A stretch of 64,000 nucleotides of DNA from Algoriphagus aquaeductus. GTDB taxonomy: Bacteria > Bacteroidota > Bacteroidia > Cytophagales > Cyclobacteriaceae. This document shows, piece after piece, positions 53,041-62,205 of the stretch; within the stretch, counting starts at the first letter, position 1, and every line of letters begins with the position of its first letter. The stretch is from assembly GCF_003253485.1 (NCBI RefSeq), contig NZ_QKTX01000009.1, positions 1 through 64,000 on the forward strand, read 5' to 3'. Made by a program: the position numbers and the translations under genes. Under the pieces are notes generated by a model, which had not been told where the DNA came from, made no database searches, and saw nothing but the letters and a program-made list of their open reading frames with translations.

Positions 53041-54507
53041 ATGGATCCCATCCGAACCGCTATCAAAAAGCAACTTCTATTTTTAGATTCCGAAATGATC
53101 CAGGTGAAGGATCAGTTTCAGGAGCTCCTTCAGCGACTGTCGCCGGATAACAGAGACTCCGCGCTTAATTTTTTACACTATCTGGTCTTGAGGAAAACGG
53201 ATATCCAGGAATTGCAGCAACAACTGCATGAATACGGATTGTCTTCCTTGGCCAGTTGTGAGAGTCATACCCACCGTCAGATTCAGGTGACTATGGAACG
53301 GTTGGGAGTGAAGATTCTTCATCCGGCTGTATGCACCATGGATTATGGGCTCCAGGCCATGGAACAGCGAAGTCACAGACTTTTTGGCTTGCCCAGAGAG
53401 ACCTGGCCTTCTTCGGTGATGGTGACTATGGATGCGTCATTTTTGGAAGGCAAACATCAGATGGAGGCCCTGTTAAAAAACGGCATGGGAGTGGCCCGGA
53501 TCAATTGTGCCCACGAGGATGAATCGGTTTGGCTAAAAATGATTGAGAACATCGGCGAGGCCAGTAAGAAAACCGGACTTTCGTGCAAAATTCACCTTGA
53601 TCTTGCCGGACCAAAAATCCGTACGGTTTTGCTCAAAAAGGGAAAATCTGAAGGAAAAGCCGAGATAAAGAAGGGAGAGAAAATCTGGTTGAGTGAGAAA
53701 GGGAAAGGGTTTTCCTCCAATCAGGTTGTCATTAGTCCCAATGAACCCGGCGTGATTCAAGCCTTAAAAGTGGGAGAGCGGGTGTTTTTTGATGATGGGT
53801 TGATTTTGGCTCGTGTGGATAAGGTGACAGAAAAGGGGGTAGCCCTGAAAGTGGAGCGGATTTCATCCAAGAAACCATTTCTCAAGGCTGAGAAAGGAAT
53901 CAATTTTCCGGATTCCGATCTGGCCGTTCCCTCATTGACTGCGTTTGATCGGTCTTGCCTGCCTTTTGCCTGCAAATTCGCCGATACGGTGGGATTTTCT
54001 TTTGTCAGGAAACCGGAAGACTTGGTAGAGTTGAGGGAGGAAATGAGAAAGTTTACTGCCAAAATTCCTCCTGTTATTTTAAAAATAGAAACCCAAGAGG
54101 CAGTGGTTCGTCTCCCAGAGCTGTTGCTCGAAGGGATGAAAGAAAAGGATTTTGGGGTGATGATTGCCCGTGGAGATCTCGCTGTGGAAATTGGATTTGA
54201 GCGATTGGTGGAGATTCAGGAGGAAATATCCTGGCTATGTGAGGCGGCGCATGTACCGGTGATCTGGGCTACCCAAGTATTGGAAAACCTGCATAAATCA
54301 GGAATCGCTTCCCGGGCAGAAATCACCGATGCAGGCCGTGCAGCTATGGCTGAGTGCATCATGATCAACAAAGGAGATCATACGCTCGAAGTGCTCAAAA
54401 CGCTGAAAGATATCGCCAAACGTAGCCGTGCATTGAAAGTGAAAAACCGCCTGACTTTCCGTCCACTTAGGATAGCCGAGCGGTTTTTTGAACGGGAGGG
54501 AAGTTGA
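53041..54507 (+). CDS. Pyruvate-kinase-like protein with N-terminal extension, lacking the C-terminal domain
   Basis: This 488-residue protein has a helical N-terminal extension of about 125 residues (ALNFLHYLVLRKTDIQELQQ, LHEYGLSSLASCESH). Then comes a pyruvate-kinase-like barrel: NGMGVARINCAHED, KIHLDLAGPKIRTV, a B-domain insert (about 205-275), FPDSDLAVPSLTAFDR, VGFSFVRKPEDL, ILKIETQEA, FGVMIARGDLAVEIG and VIWATQVLENLHKSGIASRA. The normal start motif with its TxG is replaced by SVMVTMDAS, and the usual MLSGETAxGxYP becomes MINKGDHTLEVL. The allosteric C-terminal domain is absent. It could be a catalytic variant on another enol phosphate or a regulator. Confidence 0.85.
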   Translation: MDPIRTAIKKQLLFLDSEMIQVKDQFQELLQRLSPDNRDSALNFLHYLVLRKTDIQELQQQLHEYGLSSLASCESHTHRQIQVTMERLGVKILHPAVCTMDYGLQAMEQRSHRLFGLPRETWPSSVMVTMDASFLEGKHQMEALLKNGMGVARINCAHEDESVWLKMIENIGEASKKTGLSCKIHLDLAGPKIRTVLLKKGKSEGKAEIKKGEKIWLSEKGKGFSSNQVVISPNEPGVIQALKVGERVFFDDGLILARVDKVTEKGVALKVERISSKKPFLKAEKGINFPDSDLAVPSLTAFDRSCLPFACKFADTVGFSFVRKPEDLVELREEMRKFTAKIPPVILKIETQEAVVRLPELLLEGMKEKDFGVMIARGDLAVEIGFERLVEIQEEISWLCEAAHVPVIWATQVLENLHKSGIASRAEITDAGRAAMAECIMINKGDHTLEVLKTLKDIAKRSRALKVKNRLTFRPLRIAERFFEREGS

Positions 54508-54661
54508 TTTCGATGGGGTTTTGCCAGTAGCAAATCTTAAATAAGGGAATACCAAATTCACATTTATGTTTGGGCATCTTGGGTCTTCTGCCATCGGTCT
54601 TCCGTCCTAAAATCTGAAGGAAATTCGTTAACGAACTGAACAGGGTATTATCCGAATTCAA

Positions 54662-57652
54662 TCAATTGTTATTCACTCGGGTGGTGTCGGGTTTGGGTTT
54701 GGGCTTTACCAAAAGTCCTTTGAGCATGGTTTTCGCTTCTTCCACTGCTTTGTCCTTGGTTTGAGCTCCTTTTTTCTCCAACTCTTTTTTTAGGCTGTCT
54801 TGAACGAGGTCGGCCTTCAGTTTGAGTTCTTGCTTGAGGCTGTCTTGGACGGCCTGGAATTCCTGAGTCGCCTTTTCCTGAAGATTTTGCTTTTCGGAAT
54901 CCAGTCTGGATCTCAAAGCATTAGTCAGAAGTGTTTCGATGCTGTTTCCGCCTGCGAGTGCGATTTTGGGTTGGTTGTAAGTTCCACTCAGGTTGAGCGA
55001 TAGCGGGATCAAGGTGGATTCACTGGCCTGAGTCCCTGAGATGGTAGCCAGTAGGGTATTGGCTTGGGCACCAAATTTACCGGCGGGCACCATCATGTTG
55101 AGCAGGTAGTTCATCGATCCATCAAAACCAGCACTTCCTTGGACGGTGGTCTGATAATCCCAAAGTTTCAGGTCAAAAGGTCGGATCTCCATTCTTCCGT
55201 TTTCGATAGAAACAGGAATGCTGAGATTTTTCATCGTCAAGGTGTTGGCATCTTTCAATCCGGTGATGCTGGTCACTCCCTGAAGAATCGCACTGTTTCT
55301 CAAGGCTGCCTCGGTTACTTTAAGGATTCCCTTGATATCCAAAGACGGCAATACCGGCATCATATCCGGCCCCAGCAGACCGGAGAAATTGATGTTGACC
55401 AAACCGGTTAGATCCTTGGCGATCGGCGCAAAGGCCTGGACCGTAGTTAGGCTTTGAAATGCTTTTGAAATGCTCAGCTCTGAAATGTCCAAATTGAAAT
55501 CAAATGCCGGGGCGGTGAGATTTCTCGGGTCATAGCTTCCTTTCATTCGAATCCTGCCATCCAAAGCTTTCATTCCCGCATCCGAAAACTGAAAAACTCC
55601 ATCGCGAAGGACTATGGTCCCTTTTACTTCTTTCAGGTTGAGGTTGTCATAAAGCACCTCATCTGCGGAGAGACTCATGGTAAAATCAAGATTTTCGGGC
55701 AGGCTGACCACTTCCAGCTTTCCTTCCTCAGTAGGAGTACTGCTGTCACTCATCCACTCATTCACATCAAATTTGGAACTGCTTAGGCTTAGTTGCCCCT
55801 TAAGGATTCCAGATTCTGATAGCAAATAGTCCATATATCCGGAGAGGTATCCGTTGGCCACCAATGGGCTTTTACCCAACTGGGACTTGAATTCCGTAAG
55901 GTTGGCGCGTTGGGGATTGAAATCGAGTTGGGCGCGCTCGATTTTCACCCCTTGAGGATACTCGACTGATCGATAGGTAAGGTCTCGTATTCCCATGGTT
56001 CCACTGGCCTGTATTTTTTCGTACCGATTGGCCTCTACATCCGCATAGGATCCAGTACTGGAAAGGTCGGCTTGAATTTTCCCGGAAAGCGTAGTTCCTT
56101 CCACAGGGAAAATGGCCGTTAGCTTTTCTAAGTCCACTCCCCCGGAGACGGTACCCTGCCAATTGAGTTTTTCAAAGTCTTTCAGGGACAGATTCCCCGA
56201 GATCCGCTCGCCTTCCAACTCAAATCCAAATGAACTTAACTCTAATAGAAAATCATCCAAAGTTCCTTTGGTGCTTAGCACTTTTGCATTTGCCTGGATT
56301 TTTTCAAGAGGAATGGGGTATTCAGCGTTTTTTACAAATCCGTCGACCAAGCTAAAGTTGGCTTGGATCACCGGAAGTATGTTTTTTTCTTGGTCATATC
56401 TTCCTTTGGCAGAGGCCTGAAGATCCAACACTCCGGAAATCTGAGTGCCTTGGATCGGAAAGACCGAAGTCAATTCTTTCAGGTTCAGTTTGCCATTCAG
56501 GTTTCCATCCAAGGGATAATCTTTGAGGTTTTCGACGGTCAGTTTACCTGAAATCGGGTTAGATCCTACATTTAAGGAAAACACAGGCAGTTCGATTCGG
56601 GTATTTTCCAAGTCCGTGCTTGGGTTGATGGCCTGGAACTTCAAATTGATGTCACTCACAGGCATAGGAAGATCTGGGTACTGAAACTTTCCGTCGTTGA
56701 CCTCCAGCTTGATATCAAAGGCGGGAAATTCGGAATCTGAGTATTTTCCTCTGACAAATCCCTCAAAAGCCATCAAACCCTCAGTCTTGATTTTGCTGAA
56801 GTCCTCCTGATACATCCCCGGAACCAGGGAGAGTAATTGTTTGAAGTCGGTTTGAGGACTTTTGAAGTTGAGGTCAAAGTCAATTCCGTCCTCCGGAAGT
56901 GCTACAAAACCACTGAGGTCGAACAAAAAATCGTTTAGGGAAAAACTGCCTTTTTGAAAGCTGAATTTCATCTGCTCCATATCCACTTGAAGCAGGGTTT
57001 CTCCCTTAAATTGCTTATTGCTGAGGTAATGAGTGCCTTCGTAATTGAGGTCTGCGATAGTGGAGGTAAGCTGCAAGGGCAAATCATACACATTCTGGGT
57101 AAACGCTCCACTTCCTTTTGCCTCGATATCACCCATTGCCATCACAAATTGGAGAGATCGGTCATCATATATCAGATTGAGGCCACTGACTTGGATCTCT
57201 TCTATTTCTATTTTGAATTGGCTGGAAGATTCTTCGCTGGATGTTTCTGAAGGTTTGACGATATCATAGTTTGCACTTCCATCCTCCAAAACCTTGATGT
57301 AAAGATCGCCGCCTTCGAAATAGAGTCCGGAAAGGGTCGGATATTCATCGAAAAGGACAGATTTGAGATTGAATGCCAAATCCAGTCGTTCGCCATGAAT
57401 CAGCGTGTCTTTTTCGAACTGATCAATGCCCACTACGCCAAATCCTCCCAGTCCCGCACTGACTTTGGGGAAGTGCCTGAAAAGGCTTAACGAAATTTGG
57501 TCTGGGTCAAAGTAGACTTTTGCCTGAAGCGATTGGTTGATTTCCTGTTGGATTCTTGCCAAAATCTTGTCCTTAAATAAGACGGGAATAGCTAAAACAG
57601 CTCCTAAGAGCAGAATTAGTACTCCAAAAACGACAAATACAATCTTTTTCAT
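54662..57652 (-). CDS. AsmA-like inter-membrane protein
   Basis: This 996-residue protein has one N-terminal transmembrane helix (residues about 4-26) and a long periplasmic beta-rich region of repeating short strands, as in AsmA/YhdP bridge-like lipid transfer proteins. The conserved N-terminal parts are FKDKILARIQQEINQSLQAK, GFGVVGIDQFEKDTLIHGER and GLYFEGGDLYIKVLEDGSAN. The late MMVPAGKFGAQ and LSLNLSGTYNQPKIAL parts are the AsmA_2-type C-terminus. The end is a charged coiled coil (about 925-985) rich in Lys/Gln. It should help move phospholipid between the membranes or keep outer-membrane order. It is monocistronic. Confidence 0.85.
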   Translation of the reverse strand: MKKIVFVVFGVLILLLGAVLAIPVLFKDKILARIQQEINQSLQAKVYFDPDQISLSLFRHFPKVSAGLGGFGVVGIDQFEKDTLIHGERLDLAFNLKSVLFDEYPTLSGLYFEGGDLYIKVLEDGSANYDIVKPSETSSEESSSQFKIEIEEIQVSGLNLIYDDRSLQFVMAMGDIEAKGSGAFTQNVYDLPLQLTSTIADLNYEGTHYLSNKQFKGETLLQVDMEQMKFSFQKGSFSLNDFLFDLSGFVALPEDGIDFDLNFKSPQTDFKQLLSLVPGMYQEDFSKIKTEGLMAFEGFVRGKYSDSEFPAFDIKLEVNDGKFQYPDLPMPVSDINLKFQAINPSTDLENTRIELPVFSLNVGSNPISGKLTVENLKDYPLDGNLNGKLNLKELTSVFPIQGTQISGVLDLQASAKGRYDQEKNILPVIQANFSLVDGFVKNAEYPIPLEKIQANAKVLSTKGTLDDFLLELSSFGFELEGERISGNLSLKDFEKLNWQGTVSGGVDLEKLTAIFPVEGTTLSGKIQADLSSTGSYADVEANRYEKIQASGTMGIRDLTYRSVEYPQGVKIERAQLDFNPQRANLTEFKSQLGKSPLVANGYLSGYMDYLLSESGILKGQLSLSSSKFDVNEWMSDSSTPTEEGKLEVVSLPENLDFTMSLSADEVLYDNLNLKEVKGTIVLRDGVFQFSDAGMKALDGRIRMKGSYDPRNLTAPAFDFNLDISELSISKAFQSLTTVQAFAPIAKDLTGLVNINFSGLLGPDMMPVLPSLDIKGILKVTEAALRNSAILQGVTSITGLKDANTLTMKNLSIPVSIENGRMEIRPFDLKLWDYQTTVQGSAGFDGSMNYLLNMMVPAGKFGAQANTLLATISGTQASESTLIPLSLNLSGTYNQPKIALAGGNSIETLLTNALRSRLDSEKQNLQEKATQEFQAVQDSLKQELKLKADLVQDSLKKELEKKGAQTKDKAVEEAKTMLKGLLVKPKPKPDTTRVNNN

Positions 57653-58143
57653 TTCCTTCTTTTTTAGCCTCTACTTTGCTTCAATGTATTCACAATCTGT
57701 TCCAAATGCTTTCCTGGAGCGGGATATGACATTCCGCTAGGGCAGTGAAGCCGATAAACATGTGATTTAGGTAACGTCCTCCAGTCCTTTTGGATTCCAT
57801 TCCCCTGACAGCTTTTACAAGACGCGGATTTTTTTAGCAACATTTAAGAACCCACATCCATAAGATCGCCCGGCGAAAATGGGGTGTTCGTGCTTGGGCT
57901 TCTCAGGGTTTTCTTTCAGGAGGGGAATCTCTGATTTGGGAAGCAATGCCTCGTTCCAACCGGAGAATTGGCTTGAGTAAAATATCCCTTGAAGAAATAG
58001 CACCCAAAACGAAAGGTAAACAGCAAAAGTGAGCCTCAGCTACTTTTCAATGCAGTTGCTTTACAATTTGGTTCAAAAGGGTTTGGCACACAAATGGTTA
58101 TTAAAAAGGTATCACCCAAAGTGCTTAATATCACCCTTAATTA
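57653..58143. other. Divergent intergenic region, no gene recognised
   Basis: Between the AsmA-like and NTF2-like genes there is no supported coding frame; a 62-codon minus-strand frame at 57815-58003 has no family pattern. AGCGG and CCGCT at 57717-57738 make a weak inverted repeat. Nothing else is clear. Confidence 0.4.
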
Positions 58144-58527
58144 ATGCTCATGGAGACTCTCATGCCAGAATCCAATTCTATTTCCTTATCGGAAGAAAAA
58201 TTTTTCAGCCTATTGCAAGGAGACTTTGATACCTTTTCATTTCTTTTTGATGAAAAAGGATTGATGTTTTATCCCAACGGGAAAGTGGAAAACAAACCTG
58301 AATTGCTTCAAAGGTTGAAGACCGGGAAAATTGTTTTTCAACATATAGACGTAAAAAAGTGGATTTCCAGATCTTACGGTTCTGCTTCGGTGGTGCATGG
58401 TGAAGGTACTTTTTCCTTACTCTTGCAGGGAGAGGAACTTACCGAAAAACTCAACTTTATCGATGTATGGGTAGAGCGGGAAAATGGTTGGAAGCTGGTT
58501 TCCTCTCATTTTATCCGGATGGCTTAA
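58144..58527 (+). CDS. NTF2-like (SnoaL/DUF4440-type) protein
   Basis: This 127-residue cytosolic protein shows the cone-shaped NTF2-like fold pattern: a helix (EEKFFSLLQGDFDTFSFLFD), then KGLMFYPNGKVENKPELLQR, HIDVKKWISRSYGSASVVHG, and final strands KLNFIDVWVERENGWKLVSS. Members are ligand-binding or small enzymes of unknown role. An ATG two codons later is equally possible as start. It is convergent with the DUF1593 gene, with a short hairpin-poor gap. Confidence 0.8.
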   Translation: MLMETLMPESNSISLSEEKFFSLLQGDFDTFSFLFDEKGLMFYPNGKVENKPELLQRLKTGKIVFQHIDVKKWISRSYGSASVVHGEGTFSLLLQGEELTEKLNFIDVWVERENGWKLVSSHFIRMA

Positions 58528-58600
58528 AGCCATCGGTGCTTTCGCCTAGCCATAGTAATTTTTTTCTACTTGATTTGGTCTTTTCACCAACCTGTGGAAT

Positions 58601-60178
58601 TTACCTGATTTGAATCACAACCCGCTGATAACTGGTCAGGGAAGGGCTTCCTTGGTCTGTAGCCTGTAAGACCACATGGATTTGCTGCCCTGTTTGTGCA
58701 TTTTCAGGGATAGCCACCTCGGTTTTTGATCCCGTTTTTTGAGAAAAAGTCACCTCCCCACCGAAGGTCACCACCGGTAGCTGAAACCAACTCACGCTGA
58801 CCTCATCCCCATCCGGATCGGAAGTCCAAGCGTGGAGTTTTACTTTTTGTCCGGGAGAAGCCATCAAGGTCAACGGACCTTCCAACCGGACTTGAGGAGC
58901 ATGGTTGGCGTCTTCAAATCTGGGGGTGATGGACCATTTGAGTCTTTCGGCAAAATCATGTTGAGCTTGGGGAAAGAAATTGGGAAATCCTTCTTGTGTG
59001 ACAGTGCGACTGCCAAGCATTTGGGCCATATCATCAGCTGTGCCTTGGGTAGCAAATCCGGTTACATCTCCCTGACTTCTCATAGTCAGTTCACGACCGC
59101 CCCAGCCTCCGAAATAGCCTTTTTCAAAGGCACGAAGTCCATTTCCCACCATATTCATAAAAGTGTGGTTATCGCCTTCGCCGAGCCAGGACCCCTTTTC
59201 CTGAACAGGCATCCAGACAAAATATCCCATGGCTTTTAGCTCCTCGTCGGTATAGCCCGAGAAGCCGAAGTAATCCACTTTGTCGTCTTTGACCATCTGC
59301 TTACCATCTCCCCAAACGCGGTAGAGTTTGCCAAAGGGCCCACGGGCGGAGATATTTTCCTTCATCCATTGGGAAGTCAAGTAGGGTGCATTTTCCGGAG
59401 TCGCCCGGAGTTGGGCGCCATAGCCGTAATTTGGTCCTTGGCTGAACTGTCGGATTTCGATGTCCGGCCAAGTGGGTCGGATGTAGGTCGCAAAAGTATC
59501 GTCCTGATCGCCGGAGGGAAGAAGGATGACTTTTCTGTTGATTTTGTCCCGCATGGCAGTCCACTGGGTGGTAAACTCAAACTCGTCCTGGATGGACTTG
59601 AGCGCCCGTGCGATGGTACTTCCTCCACCCCAGGCCGTGATGAAAAGCGGGCCAGATTTGTCATCCAAGATCAGCTCCCGGATCAAATCCGAACCCGGGG
59701 TGTCCTGACCGTAATCTCCATCGAATTCGATATTTCCATAGCGGATTTTTGATTTTAGATGAGCAGGAGCGGGGTAGTCGGGATGGTGGGTTTTCAGATT
59801 GGGATAGACTTTTTCGTAGGCCTCAACGATTTCATGAATAAAGCGTTCATCCTCCGCCCAGCGCCAGGAAGTGCAAGGACAAGCACCCATTCCAAAGCGG
59901 TCATATTCCCGGCCGGGTACAAACCACTCCGTTCCTTGACCGTCTCCTTTCCAGTGAAACTGACTGCTGGCATAGATTAAGCCTTCGATTTCCAAATCCG
60001 TGGCATAGAGGATCAGGCGAATCAGGGAATTGTTGTCATCCAATTCCGGGTCGGCAGTGATGATAATCCGAGGCTTGCTGGGAGAAAGAGTGGTTTGGGC
60101 CAGGATAGGTTGAAAAGATGCAACCAAAATCAGTAAAAAGCTGACGAATACCGAGGATTTGATAAAAGAGGAAATCAT
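58601..60178 (-). CDS. DUF1593 nucleoside-hydrolase-like protein (Sde182 type)
   Basis: This 525-residue secreted protein has a signal peptide (VSFLLILVASFQPILAQ). The N-terminal two-thirds match the DUF1593/Sde182 nucleoside-hydrolase-like domain: PRIIITADPELDDNNSLIRL (the D-x-E-x-DD pattern of the calcium site), IEGLIYASSQFHWKGDGQGT, GPLFITAWGGGSTIARAL, and KVILLPSGDQDDTFATYIRP. The C-terminal 90 residues form the beta-sandwich domain that accompanies it (LHAWTSDPDGDEVSVSWFQL). Related proteins were first found as cellulose-binding in Saccharophagus. The substrate here is unknown, and no polysaccharide-utilisation genes adjoin it. Confidence 0.88.
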   Translation of the reverse strand: MISSFIKSSVFVSFLLILVASFQPILAQTTLSPSKPRIIITADPELDDNNSLIRLILYATDLEIEGLIYASSQFHWKGDGQGTEWFVPGREYDRFGMGACPCTSWRWAEDERFIHEIVEAYEKVYPNLKTHHPDYPAPAHLKSKIRYGNIEFDGDYGQDTPGSDLIRELILDDKSGPLFITAWGGGSTIARALKSIQDEFEFTTQWTAMRDKINRKVILLPSGDQDDTFATYIRPTWPDIEIRQFSQGPNYGYGAQLRATPENAPYLTSQWMKENISARGPFGKLYRVWGDGKQMVKDDKVDYFGFSGYTDEELKAMGYFVWMPVQEKGSWLGEGDNHTFMNMVGNGLRAFEKGYFGGWGGRELTMRSQGDVTGFATQGTADDMAQMLGSRTVTQEGFPNFFPQAQHDFAERLKWSITPRFEDANHAPQVRLEGPLTLMASPGQKVKLHAWTSDPDGDEVSVSWFQLPVVTFGGEVTFSQKTGSKTEVAIPENAQTGQQIHVVLQATDQGSPSLTSYQRVVIQIR

Positions 60179-60613
60179 GGATTTGAGGATTGGTGGAGCA
60201 AAAGATATCGAAAGGATCTATTATCTCCTAGTAGAGACAATAAGTGCCGCTGTTTTGCTTTCAAGTTCACTTGGATATTAACCATAGAGTTCTCGGCTAA
60301 CCTTTGAGGTTTTTAAGAACCTCGAAGTTTTTTTCCACCCTTAATTCACCGCTAAGGGGGCGAAGGTTTTTTACCACGGAGTTCGCGGAGGAAAAAGGAG
60401 AGAATTCAGGGATTGAGGTTTTCAGGAAACTCGTTTCTTTTCTTCTTGATTGGCCTTTTTGAGTTCACAGAGGGAAAAAATGGAATCTTGGATGGGAAAG
60501 CTGCTAGTGCAGAGAGCAAAAGAGCCCAGAGTTCTCCCCGGGCTCTAATCAGATCCTTCGGTCCAGAGGACGAATACTTGGTTTTGTCATTTCCTGGATC
60601 TATGGTACGGGGA
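60179..60613. other. Intergenic region between the DUF1593 and PGM-like genes
   Basis: No gene is supported. CCACGGAGTTCGCGGAGG at 60376-60393 and a nearby related AGAGTTCTCGG copy at 60286-60296 belong to a family of short dispersed Bacteroidota repeats. A plus-strand frame at 60413-60787 is the complement of the gene that follows. Confidence 0.4.
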
Positions 60614-61678
60614 TTAATTCTCCAATCCCAACCGGTTGATTTCCGCGATCAGTTTGACCACCTGTTGATCCAGCTGCTGACTGATGGTGCTGAAATTATC
60701 CTTGTTGATCTGTCGGCCCTGACTGGTGAAAAAGAAGTTGATCCGGTCACCCTGCGGGAAAATCAGGATACGCGTCGCACTGCTTAACTGGATCTGAAGC
60801 GCCGGAGCTATAGGAGATTTGGAAGGGACGATTCTTCCGCTGAGTAGATTTTTCAGTGTTCCGTTGCTCAGGTCTTCGATGCTCACGATTTCATTCATCC
60901 CGAGCGTCAAGGGCGGTTTCTTTTTCAGGCGAGCGATTATTTTCTTGAAAAATGCCTTCTGGGATGGTTCTTCGATCGATACGGCCAGATTTTTTTCCCG
61001 CTGGAAGCCAAACTCCTGATAGATCCCGATCAACAAATCGAAGAGGGTTTGATTTTCGGACTTTGCCTTTTTTGCAGCAATCAGCAGTTGGGAAAGGAGA
61101 TAGCTCAGGCTGTCGTTTTGGCCTTTGAGCTGGATTTCCTGATTTTCGGTGATGAATAAGGTTTCACCTTTTTCTGCTTTCAGAAAGGATTCCTGCACGG
61201 CAAGTGGACCGGATAGATGGGCAAGGGTGGTCATCGGTGCCTGATACTTAGCGAAAAGCTTGTCCAACAGATCGGTGATGAAAATGGATTTTTTACAGCT
61301 CAATGCTACCTGGTTTTCCAAGATCAGCTTAGCCAAGATCAGCGAAGTATGGTGGACATTCAGCAACATAAATCCGCCATCCGAAGATTTTCTGATTCCA
61401 ACCGAAAATTTGTTGGTATTGGAATCTATTGCAATGACTAGGTCCAAGCCCTGCTCTTCGGCAAAATCAAAGGCCGGCTTGACGTGACGGAAAGTGAAGG
61501 TTTCCTCTAGATTTTTTAATGATTCAGGTATTTTTTGCCACAGAACCTCCACCTCAAGATCAGCTAGCTTGGATACCAACTCGTCTTGGATTTCGTCTGA
61601 GGTAATCAGGACTTTTAATCCTGCTGTGAAGGGGAGAGTTTGTTCTAGAGTCATGTCACTTGTCGTACTTTCAATCAT
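60614..61678 (-). CDS. Phosphoglucomutase-like pseudoenzyme lacking domain I and catalytic motifs
   Basis: This 354-residue intact frame threads, in order, onto domains II, III and IV of phosphoglucomutase/phosphomannomutase. Residues 20-120 match domain II (AFDFAEEQGLDLVIAIDSNT, then LLNVHHTSLIL). Residues 128-260 match domain III (SIFITDLLDKLFAKYQAPMT, LFITENQEI, AAKKAKSENQTLFDLLIGIY, GFQREKN). Residues 260-350 match domain IV (IFPQGDRINFF where enzymes have RPSGTEPKIK). Domain I with the phosphoserine loop is gone. The metal loop DPDADR reads DSNTNKF (85-91), the sugar loop EES reads ENQ, and the phosphate loop is altered. It is probably a regulatory or binding protein, not an enzyme. Confidence 0.75.
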   Translation of the reverse strand: MIESTTSDMTLEQTLPFTAGLKVLITSDEIQDELVSKLADLEVEVLWQKIPESLKNLEETFTFRHVKPAFDFAEEQGLDLVIAIDSNTNKFSVGIRKSSDGGFMLLNVHHTSLILAKLILENQVALSCKKSIFITDLLDKLFAKYQAPMTTLAHLSGPLAVQESFLKAEKGETLFITENQEIQLKGQNDSLSYLLSQLLIAAKKAKSENQTLFDLLIGIYQEFGFQREKNLAVSIEEPSQKAFFKKIIARLKKKPPLTLGMNEIVSIEDLSNGTLKNLLSGRIVPSKSPIAPALQIQLSSATRILIFPQGDRINFFFTSQGRQINKDNFSTISQQLDQQVVKLIAEINRLGLEN

Positions 61679-62106
61679 TTGCTCTTTTTTTTGTATTGGA
61701 ATTAATCCAAGGAAATTGGCCTTGGCTCGTTTTTAATCGGGGCTTGAACAGGCAAATCGATCAGTCTTTGGAGATAACTTCCGGACCAAACCAAGTCGGA
61801 CCAAAAAATCTGGAAGTGTTGGAGACTGAGGGAGAGGAATTCAATGAGTCTCAAAGGTAGTCAAAAATGCCTGGATGGGAAGCTTTTAGGAAGGTGAGAG
61901 TTGGTATTTGGTGAGGAAAAAGTGGAATTACACCAACTTCTCTTTCCCGGAATTCCAAGTGGATGATCCGGCAAAAAATTTGACTAGCGTAGCTTGGAGA
62001 AGAAATTGGAGGCTGATTTCATAAAAATTCCAGTCCCTCTCGGGGTGAAAGACAAGCAAAACGTATATGAATTTAGTTGTTCACCCACTGCAATGAAAGT
62101 GTAAAA

Positions 62107-62122
62107 CACCTGACAGGTCTAA
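62107..62122. repeat. Dispersed palindromic repeat, copy 2
   Basis: Exact 16-bp copy of 90-105 (CACCTGACAGGTCTAA), in the same orientation, 62 kb away. It too is intergenic, near the 3' end of a minus-strand gene. Confidence 0.55.
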
Positions 62123-62154
62123 GCTAATCCTGTAGTTTTTTTTGGAGACCTTCA

Positions 62155-62190
62155 GAAAAAAATCGCCTGAGTCAAAAACTCAGGCGATTT
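62155..62190 (-). terminator. Intrinsic terminator of the molybdopterin-subunit gene
   Basis: AAATCGCCTGAGT (62160-62172) and ACTCAGGCGATTT (62178-62190) form a perfect 13-bp stem with a 5-nt loop. On the minus strand it runs into TTTTTTTCTG. It begins 16 bases past the stop. Confidence 0.88.
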
Positions 62191-62205
62191 GATTTTGAAT
62201 GAAAA

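Larger units (their letters stand above)
61679..62205. other. Intergenic region between the PGM-like and molybdopterin genes
   Basis: No gene is supported. CCAAGG/CCTTGG (61707-61725) is a small inverted repeat just upstream of the PGM-like start. The second CACCTGACAGGTCTAA copy and the terminator of the following gene lie at its right end. Confidence 0.4.

Noticed and set aside
57815..58003. 62-codon minus-strand frame
   Set aside because: No recognisable pattern or start context; treated as chance.
60413..60787. 124-codon plus-strand frame
   Set aside because: Mostly the complement of the PGM-like gene, which has stronger coding character.
61660..61860. 66-codon plus-strand frame upstream of the PGM-like gene
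   Set aside because: No family pattern and no ribosome-loading leader; probably chance.
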